Part shown: one piece after another, positions 55,027-64,000 of the stretch | Layout of the letters: each line of letters opens with the position of its first letter | How positions within the stretch are numbered: position 1 is the first letter of the stretch | Assembly: GCF_023101765.2 (NCBI RefSeq) | Contig: NC_064215.1 | Span: forward strand, 9,052,001-9,116,000 | From: Spodoptera frugiperda | Lineage: Eukaryota; Arthropoda; Insecta; Lepidoptera; Noctuidae | Direction: 5' to 3' | DNA: 64,000 nucleotides | The notes under the pieces: generated by a model | Told to the model about the DNA's origin: nothing | Seen by the model: only the letters and a program-made list of their open reading frames with translations | Databases searched by the model: none | Program-made: the position numbers and the translations under genes

Positions 55027-55332
55027 TCACAGAATAAATAAAGATGATTTATTGACAGATATAAAAATCCGTGTCATCGAAGAGCTAAAAATAGCAGTGA
55101 TGTGGTAAAACATGTTATTAGCATAGTTATAATAATAGCTGACAAAAGAATTATTACATGAGTAGAGAAAACAAATGATAAAGGCTACAATTAAAACAGC
55201 AATAATTAAATAAATAAAAAGAGTTGTGTGAGGCACGGTCGACGCATGTAGTACGATGCATCTAAACGCGTAGATAATTGCGCACGCGGCGAGCACCGCA
55301 ACGAACCAGACGAAGGCGTTACCGCGCCCGTA
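55027..55332 (-). CDS. Possible terminal exon of a membrane protein (low confidence)
   Basis: On the minus strand a good acceptor (TTTCAG) near 55345 is followed by an open frame of about 100 codons to a stop at 55027. It reads LILYGRGNAFVWFVAVLAAC..., giving two hydrophobic stretches (AFVWFVAVLAACAIIYAF and LFIYLIIAVLIVAFIICFLY) that could be membrane helices. The first 100 bases are much more GC-rich than the surroundings, as exons in this genome are. The second half is AT-rich and may not be coding. No homologue was recognised and no partner exon was found. It may be chance. Confidence 0.25.
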   Translation of the reverse strand, partial: YGRGNAFVWFVAVLAACAIIYAFRCIVLHASTVPHTTLFIYLIIAVLIVAFIICFLYSCNNSFVSYYYNYANNMFYHITAIFSSSMTRIFISVNKSSLFIL

Positions 55333-58090
55333 GAGAATCAGTGCTGAAACACTGCATCAACGCTAGATGCTAATGATAAAATGTGATCTTTAAGAGAAAG
55401 ATTTACACTCACATATACCTATTATCGACCAAACTTCGAGAAAAGCAACAAAAATCTTTAAGAAAAAAAAAGTAAGCAAAAACATATTCGTGTTGTACAA
55501 AACTGATACAGATACACACAAAACTTAACGTGAAGACAAAAAACGTATAGTTAGTTACGAAAAAGTTCTCACAAAAAAGTTAACTGTTGTACACATAGAG
55601 CACAATAGCAAAAAGTCGAGGTAAGGAACTTAAAGAGTTTAGTCGCGCTCATCGTCATGCGTAAAACAAGACGGCTGAACAAAACTCATTTAACTGTTCA
55701 CAACCTGCTTCAGTCCTTAGCAAATTGCCCTTCCAAGAAGTCTAGCCACTCATTAGCTTGCAATAATTACAAGTCAAAATGAACCAGGAAAATAAACATC
55801 CGTCTCTGTCTAACACAACGGCGGACCCTTATAAGGAGAACGTGACAAACCGATCTAGATAAACGTATCAGATGAGATCGAGATCAGAATGCGGTTTAGA
55901 TATTACTATTACAAACGTCTCATTATTTATTGCAAAATTTTCTTGTAAGTAACAAGTAGTGTTTATTAGCTTTATAATGAAGCTCGGTTACGTAATATTG
56001 CCATGGGTATGTTGGTTTAAAGTCTGCTAAATTGCGACGTTTTGATATCATCTGTGGTTGAGATGAAACTATGCCAACTCATTACAAATCCTAGAACACA
56101 CTTTTGGTTAAACATTTCAGTAAAGTTTTTATTAAACACCCATTTTTTGTTCGAAACAAATTATGGGCCGAGGATGTTTCCTTGAGGAACCCATTAACAT
56201 TATCTCGAAGAGATAACAGTCAGAGTAAAAACTTATCTCAGTTATTACTATATATCATGAATATTATTAAAATTGTTATAGAAACAATCGTAAACAGACC
56301 AATAAACGTTAGACATAGGCGATGTTTACAGCCTATAAACAAAAGTATTTATTAAGGCTGATGGTTTATCATTAAGTTTAACCCCATTACGGGGACACTT
56401 CGTTCACTCAATAAGTACAATCATAAAACTGAAAACTATTTCCTAAGCTAACCAGTTAAGCTTTTAACTAATATTTTAATATAACATCGGACATGCGATC
56501 CAAGTTGAGAAATATTAAATTTAATTGCAGACAGAATAATAAAGGTGCTTACATTTATATCACGGTTGACTCGTGGGTACACATGCGCGTTGAGAATATG
56601 GTTTCTGAAACAAAAAACAGATTAAAGTTAATAAGATAAAGATTAGACTATCTATTAAATCACTGAACATTCAAGACGCTTTGTTAATTAGCACAAAAAA
56701 CGATATTGTGACTGGAGTCTTAGGTTTGACTAGTATTAAAGTTATTGATTGCATAAAGTTAATTAATATAACAAGGTTGAATAAATCAAAGTAAATATTT
56801 ATACAATTCATAGATCTATTGTATAGTTTCAATATAAAGTCGAGATCAACAAACGCTTAAATAGTGTGTCGTTCAGATAAAAAACAGATTACGCTCGATT
56901 ATTTATGCACGTCCCGCTGCTTACTGGTGAACGGCCTACCGCGGCCGGTGGAATCATTACGAATAGCATATCACGACAATCCGGATCAATGGCAAATTAA
57001 ACTAACAACGACTCGTCTCAGAAAATCATTTAATCAATAACGATAAAAATGACGTTAGAAATAAAATAAGCACTCAAAATGTAGCAATATTAAAGTTAAG
57101 CCACGCCTTGCACTTAAATCCCCAACAAATTGTACATTTAATAATTGCTACACAGTAGATGAGGCGATATCTTCATTACCGGCGCACAGAATCGATGCAA
57201 CGATAATTACTGAGAGCCAGCATCCACCGAGACTAACATGAAATTAATTCCTGACCAAGGTTAGAGAAATAGTGCATCGCTTTATGCAGACAATGTTATT
57301 AATGACGCTAATGATGAAACCGTTGCAGCGATGATGACACAGACATACTACACAACACTTTAAACAAACTACGTTACTGAACTTGAAAATGAAGATGTAT
57401 TTATCTTTCGAAAAGATAACAAACAAATGTAAAAACGAACTCGTTCAACAACATCGTTAATCACGAACGTAGCGCCACAAAGCCAAAGCTTTATCAACTT
57501 TCTGTTACACATAAATTATTTGAGAAATCTTCAAAATTTAGGTGACTATGGGATTATTATAAAAACACGTCACAGTCTGAACGGTCCAAACGCGTTATCT
57601 CGGTTCTGAGAAGCGAGATAAAAAATACTTAGTGACGAAAAGAACGCGACAACGACAACGAAGCCAAGCGCACTTTTTTTAATAAGGCTGACTGTCAACA
57701 GCGTCATTATTGCGCGCTGTTTTGTAGTGAATGTTATACATACTTCTAAAGTCCAACAAATTCAACAAGAAACACACGGTTTAGTAATTAAAATTGTCTA
57801 CATCGATAACATTATTTTCATTGTTTACGTGGAATGTAACTCTGAACTACAAACAATCAATGATTGAGACATCACGTGATCCCAAGTTGTAAGCATTGGT
57901 CTAATTAGCAAAATTATTTAGCGAAAGTCGTGCTACGGGTACGAATATTGTTCTAAGAACAATGATATTTTGTAGAATCAACACGGATTATTGTGTAATT
58001 GCGAGCAATCGCCGCTCGGTATGGTATCGATGGCTCAGAGTACAGAAACAAATCATAGCAATTTCGTGAGGCATTATAACAACGTTTTTG
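55333..58090. other. Repeat-poor AT-rich DNA
   Basis: No transposon or gene was recognised. TAATTA-type words are common. Confidence 0.4.
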
Positions 58091-58097
58091 TAAAATT

Positions 58098-58124
58098 ACA
58101 CGTTGCGTATCCAGCGCAACGTGT
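58098..58124. repeat. 10-bp stem, 7-base loop hairpin
   Basis: ACACGTTGCG and its exact complement CGCAACGTGT flank the loop TATCCAG. The GC-rich stem lies in AT-rich DNA. Confidence 0.8.
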
Positions 58125-58249
58125 GTTTATGGAAAGTATGAGGCCATCCACACATAATGTACTGTATATTATAAAAAATGTGCCAATGTCTACGTCCAAA
58201 AATAGTGCCATGCTCATTAAAATTCCAGCGAGCTCCAATGATTAGTTGT

Positions 58250-61200
58250 ATGTTAATTACAAACGTTCGGTACGTTTACATTAGAAAGTAAAATTATGTA
58301 AGTGAAAAAGTAATGTTGGACTGTGTAAATATATTCAATAGATCATTAGCAATAAATGAGACAATATTGTCAGTGGGCGCGTCGGCCGTGGCGCTCGTCT
58401 CACTATCGCCGTTGCTCAAGTTATTAATCATTCGTCAGTGGCGTCCGCACGGACATAAAACACTGAGATTACACTGGCTATAAACGTTACATCACACTGT
58501 TACATGCACAGATAACTTGGATTCAAAATCATTTATTTCATTCGAGCATACCTGCCAAAACGTCTTCGAGTTTAACGAACTGATTGCGATGAATTTACTT
58601 ATTAGACTCGTGGCTACGTTTAAAACAACGCTCGTAAGTATAAAATAATTGGAACAAAACAAACAGTTATTACTATAATGCAGCCCGGTCAACAATTTCA
58701 CCGACTATTATAACATCTCGACACGCGACGATGATAAACTAAAATCGGAAACAACGGACAATGGGGCACTTTCGTATCTCACAAGACGCCGTCTCTAAAG
58801 ACATTCCTCAGCATGACAACGTCGCAACATTCAAATATAAATAAAAAAAAGTTTATTAACGAACGCATTCAATTGTGAATTCATAGCAGGCACTCGTGAT
58901 GTCATTTAACGCTTAATTTGATAGCGTATCATGAACGAGACAAGGAAACCGATGAGCTTTTGAAGGGACTCTTGACTAAGCAGTTTATTAATGAATCAGA
59001 CAATCCATTTAATTATCTATTTCAATGTAATCGTACAATTATGTCCGAAACTTAACACTCGAGAGATATCAAGGAATGAAGAATAGAAGAAATAGCTATT
59101 TTAAATGAAATGTGTACAACTGTACATGATCATATCATCGGGACTCACGAAGTGCACCTCAACATTTCCGTGAAATTCGACATTTTCTGGATTTAATAGC
59201 AAAACTCACAAGACGCGAATGCTAAAGCAGTTTCTACTTTACTATTCGTAATTGGTAGATATAACAGTTTGCTTAAATGGGCATAGGCCATGAAACATCG
59301 GCTCTAAGTCCTCGATGTAGTTGATACCACGATTTATAATGTACTTTTACAGCGTTTTCTATTCAATTTCGTAGTGGTATACGATGTTTCAATGACAGTC
59401 GATGCATTTTGTAGCATAACAAGCGACATCGCACGTGCCCAACTAAGAACCAGAGAGTGGGTGGTGTGATTCTCCGATAACGCATTGAAGGAGAGGTCCG
59501 ATTGATCGGCCGATACTTTCCTACGCCGATTGATCCATGTTGTATTGAAACGTCACTGCAGCGATACAATCTTAGCATCGTTAGAGTACCTTCACAGCCT
59601 TTTACCAACATCACTTCTGTACGTGGGGAGCCGGCCACATTAGTTATTCAAATATGCGAACTCCGACTATCTGATAGTCGTTTCAACGGGGCTTTCAAGG
59701 TATTTTCTTCAATGATACTCGTGAAAAGAGGAATAACAATGCAACCACAATAACTCACAACATGAATAGATGGTATCCGTCAGGAGGGATATGAATATGA
59801 AAGAAAAATGTGAATATACTGGGGTCAAATATGTACAACAGCTCGGAGATCATACCGTACATTCATGAGCGATGCACATGATCGTGATACAACAATAAAA
59901 ACACGTGAAAGTACCTTCGTATGACGTAGAGAGGGTGTAAAGCGTCGCGTCGCGGGCGCATCCATGGTGAACTCGAATAAAGGCTCGTTACGCGCTCGCG
60001 CTCATGAATGATGGATGGCCGTGGCCGATCAGCCAACACGCGGCGCACCACACTTTCTGAACGCTTAGCTGCCACCACTGTTTCTGTTCCTTATTCTTAC
60101 AGCCACAAGTCTCAAAGTTCCTCATTTCTACAAATGGTCAAGTGTAATTTTGATGTCTGGTACGTATCCATGTGATTGACAAGTCCGTGCCGATGGTATC
60201 GGTCGTCATAAATAACACCGCCACCGCTAGTTAGTGCACATTCATTGCTTTATCGCCTTCGTGAGTCGAATGGTACAATATACTAGGTTCGTTCTAAGTG
60301 TTTACCCTCGTAATGCCACAACATATATAAAATACGACTACAATTCCGAGAGAACATAGGTATGGGTCTTTATTTTTTGCATCCATTATTGTAGCTCGGT
60401 AAAACATGGGAACTCACTAAAAAGTAACAATTTTATTATCTTGTCAAGATACCGACGCTATAAAAGTGGTAAGTATTACAACACGACCACCAACATTGAT
60501 GAATTCCGCGAATAAAGAAAACGTTGCCAGATTATTTGTCATCTAATTGAAATGCTTTTTGGCAAGAGAATTATTTTATTTTAGAAAACAACTGTGTTAT
60601 ATAGCTACGGCAAATATTCAAATAATATATCGAAGTGAACATTTCTCAGCGAATACATTACATGGGACAACGACAAGAGGAATAAATATTGCAGTGACAG
60701 TGAAAGTAACCAATAGATAGCTGACGGTGCGCGTAACGTACGGTGATATAAATTCAATTACGACACTATAAATATTATATTGCACTTCAAATATAAATGA
60801 TGACATTAAAGAGAGTCAGCAGGTTTACACGGATGGCATTTCCCCGTACAATATATTACGAGAGCACGTCGGACGACGACCACCGTAGGGCCGGCACAGA
60901 CGCAACCGTTACTTCGTGTCCAATAAATTCAAGAACAAACGACAGCAATAAGGAACAGACCGTGTCCAGACATCCATCTCCTGTCAGCCAGTGTACAGAC
61001 TTATAAAGAGCCGCCTCGATACGTCATACGTAAATAGCTAGCCGATAAATCAAATTCGGTAACAGTACGCACTGATCGAACGAATAAAATTAAAGGGACC
61101 ATATTGAAATACCATTTACATAATTCAAAACGAACACTAGATAGATGGTGGAGCGCACGAGACGAATGAATGACGCTATTCATATAAATCTTAGTGAAGA

Positions 61201-64000
61201 TTCAGACTTGGAATCAATGTAAGCAATAAACATGTAAAGAACTATAAACTTAGGACTATCGTTCATGTTATTGAATAATTAGATTTCGAAAGACGGTATT
61301 GGATATTAAACGTAATTGTATGCTTCTGCTAGAATGTGGTGTAAGTTTATGATAATGTTGTGGAACAACTTTTACAACCGTAAATAATCTTTTATGATGA
61401 GTTTCCTTATTTAGTCCATTAAAGTAGTTGACATCATTTGCATCTTTTTGCTAGTAAATACTTGTATTTTATAAGTCTGGATGCTTACAATACGACGGAG
61501 AGGCGGTACTTATGGTATCCTACATTGGTAATTGGAATTCAAAGAAGCACATGGGAATAGCTGCTCCATGAATTAATTTTACTATTTTATAACTGTAGTG
61601 ATAGTTCAGTTACTATTTTCAATTACTTCGCACTTATCGGTGGACTATTCTCAACGTTTTAAGAAAATTCACATGCTTCCAAAGCAACTAGTGTAGCTTG
61701 AATTTCTGAATAGAAACCATTTAAGGTCTAACAAGGGACCGGCTGAAATCAGAGCGATTGGGAGAGAGTCTGACGCAGTAACCACCGAGACACAGAAACG
61801 GATCCTGAGTCAAAGAATTTTATGCTATTAGATCAAGCGACATTTACGAAAAACAAGCTCAATTTTAGTAAAGCTCCAAAATATATTTCAAATACAGAAA
61901 AATAAGAAGTAATTAATAATTATAATGACGATGATACTAATTGTTATAATAAGCAATACAATTCTTTTAAAGTAAAGTAAAGTAAGTAAAGATACATACA
62001 TAAAGACAACTATGCAAAATAATAATGATCAGATAGAATGGAAAGACAAGGGACGCGGCAGATGGTCCAGTCCGGATGTTAGTCATACACACACGTACAA
62101 AACATTGATAGGAGTGCGAATGAAGCACTCAATAATTACAATTGAAGACTTCCCGTCGTCCGAGTCAACTCGTAAATTGATTAAATCAAATACTATAATT
62201 GATAATATCATCTTAATATGACTTGTATTGCTTTTTATGTCTAGATCTTCATCTATGAAATTGTTTTAATTGAGCATTTTTCTATTGTCATGTTGGTTAG
62301 TGGATGTTATTAGATTTACCGACGGCTAAATCATCTAATGATGGTATAGTATTCTAAGTGTTTAGTACCAAGTTAAAGAACTGTCAAAATTTTACTACAG
62401 TAGAAAAGTTTCTGGGTTTAAATCATTGCTAAACCAAGAGCGACGATAAACCAAACTCAATTTTCATGCCACAAGACTCGTAAATAGTGGAAAACGTCTT
62501 GAAGCGTCATTTCACATACAGACATAAATCACAAAAGACAATTCACATCAAGAACTCTATCACGGTGTACGTTAGCACAAGCCTTGGGCCCAACTAGAGC
62601 CATAAAGGTAGGAAATAGTATAGAATCAGGCACACATTAAGACGGTTGTGCAGTGGAATCTGAGATCGACGCCCGAGATCCGAACGTATGAAGTCACGTC
62701 AGGGCTATTAGTAAAACGGTTAAGGACTTGAAAACATGCAAGCCACACGCGAAGTACAAATGAAACGACACTTTTATTTGAATTAGATGTGTTTCAATGT
62801 CATTCCGTAGATTTTTCAAGGGAGATACCTTTTTGCTGTTGAAAAAAAAACCTTTTTAGGCCGCATTTTTGACAAAATTAAAACAGTATACACTAGACAT
62901 TCAGAGGCTCGTGAAAATAATGCAACATTGCTGGACCTCGAAGCGAGGAAATGGGTAAAGAGCCTACAATTTTGCAAAGAATAATATACTAGCTGTACAA
63001 ACCCGCATATCGCAAAAAATGTAAAACACATCAAAAATATGAAATAGACGATAATTTAAAAATACTTTAAAATATGCATACCCAACACATTACGTCAGAT
63101 AAAAATAAAGAAAAAACGGATACAATCGAAATGTTCAAGGTTACATGAGAATCTGACATCGCACCAATAACTTAACCCAATGTTCGGAGTCAAGAGGTGC
63201 ACATTATTGCCTATTAGCGGTCATAAAACTCATAGAGTGCACGCGCCACGGACCAGACGGTACTCCTACGCACACGACAATATGCCACTGATGTAGTCCA
63301 ATTCATTATATGAATATTCGCTTCTGACACGTTCGGAATTAAGTAGGTGTTTGTTTTGAATATTTATAACAGTAGTGTGTGATTATTTTGTCTTTCTGGC
63401 GAAACAAATGGAAATTGGGCTTGTTATTATCCATCAATCTTCAACATCAGTTCTTAACAGTCCAAAATTTTGTCTGTATACCGGAGCGATTCTTTATGCT
63501 CTTAACTTTAATGTTTGTGTTTTCTAACCTATAACCCCCATCTTATGCATTCTTTATCTACATTTATCAAAGAGTATTTCTGATTTTTCATTGATTATGT
63601 GTAGACGTTTAGCCGCTATCATTGATTTTTTCGACGACTATATTATTTCTGGTCCTTAGGTCCTTGTTTTTCGTGGTCCTTTATTCCAATAGTTACCAAA
63701 CACTTTTACTATTCAAATAAACTATTCTCCAATTGTCTGACCATCTTGGCCTAGTACTGTCTATCAATGGTAAACGAAGAACATGCAAAAACTTCACATT
63801 ATCTGCCATATAGGGAATAGTACACTTGTCAATGAATAGTGTATGTTATTCAACAGAAACGTGAACAACTTTTACCTTTCAGCGCCAGTTAGAACCACTA
63901 CCGAGACTACCATGTTTTATTTATAATGTAAGTGTAGTTACTTATTTTTATCTTAGTTTTATAGCGTTTTAAAGTCAACTTTTTATTTAGCAGGATAGCA
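58250..64000. other. Repeat-poor unique DNA to the end of the window
   Basis: GC-richer blocks lie at about 58370-58460, 59360-59700 and 59925-60065, the last with 'gtcgcgtcgcgggcgcatcc' and 'gttacgcgctcgcgctcatg'. No coding family, SINE, MITE or LINE copy was recognised. It may be intronic or intergenic regulatory DNA of a gene outside the window. Confidence 0.35.

Overview
The window is nuclear DNA from a moth, most probably a noctuid-type lepidopteran. It is AT-rich, its genes have GT-AG introns, and it carries several dispersed repeat families whose sequence style I associate with noctuids (two tRNA-derived SINEs, foldback MITEs, and short 3' pieces of an R1-clade LINE). The species assignment is inference from repeat content, since no marker gene is present.

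Two host genes can be supported, both on the minus strand. At 25.8-26.4 kb lies a two-exon homologue of brain protein I3 (BRI3, 121 aa): a PPxY motif, a proline-rich N-terminus and a CxxC/hydrophobic helix/CxxC C-terminus. At 29.4-34.6 kb lies a six-exon homologue of protein N-terminal asparagine amidohydrolase (NTAN1, 306 aa), with the catalytic cysteine kept in a GSDDATSC context. All splice sites and phases could be joined by eye. The two genes are unrelated in function and appear only to be neighbours.

The most prominent mobile element is an apparently full-length R1-clade non-LTR retrotransposon at 10.55-16.77 kb (minus strand). It has a 14-bp target-site duplication, a poly(A) tail, a gag-like ORF1 with CCHC knuckles, and an endonuclease/RT ORF2 that starts at a TAATG stop-start overlap. 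One single-base frameshift breaks ORF2. About eleven short copies of its 3' end are scattered over 4.8-41.6 kb, several with their own target duplications, and most stop at the same 5' position.

Layout: 0-10.5 kb is repeat-rich intergenic DNA (SINEs, MITEs, a hAT-like insert packed with ACCGGT motifs, a Mutator-like long-TIR element); 10.5-16.8 kb is the LINE; 16.8-25.7 kb is intergenic with repeats and foldback elements; 25.7-34.6 kb holds the two genes; 34.6-43 kb is again repeat-rich; 43-64 kb is largely repeat-poor, has no recognisable gene, and contains blocks of moderately GC-rich unique sequence that could be cis-regulatory. A 54-bp perfect palindrome, a LINE fragment and a possible membrane-protein exon also lie in this last part. 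I did not find CRISPR arrays, rRNA genes, genuine tRNA genes or prokaryotic features.
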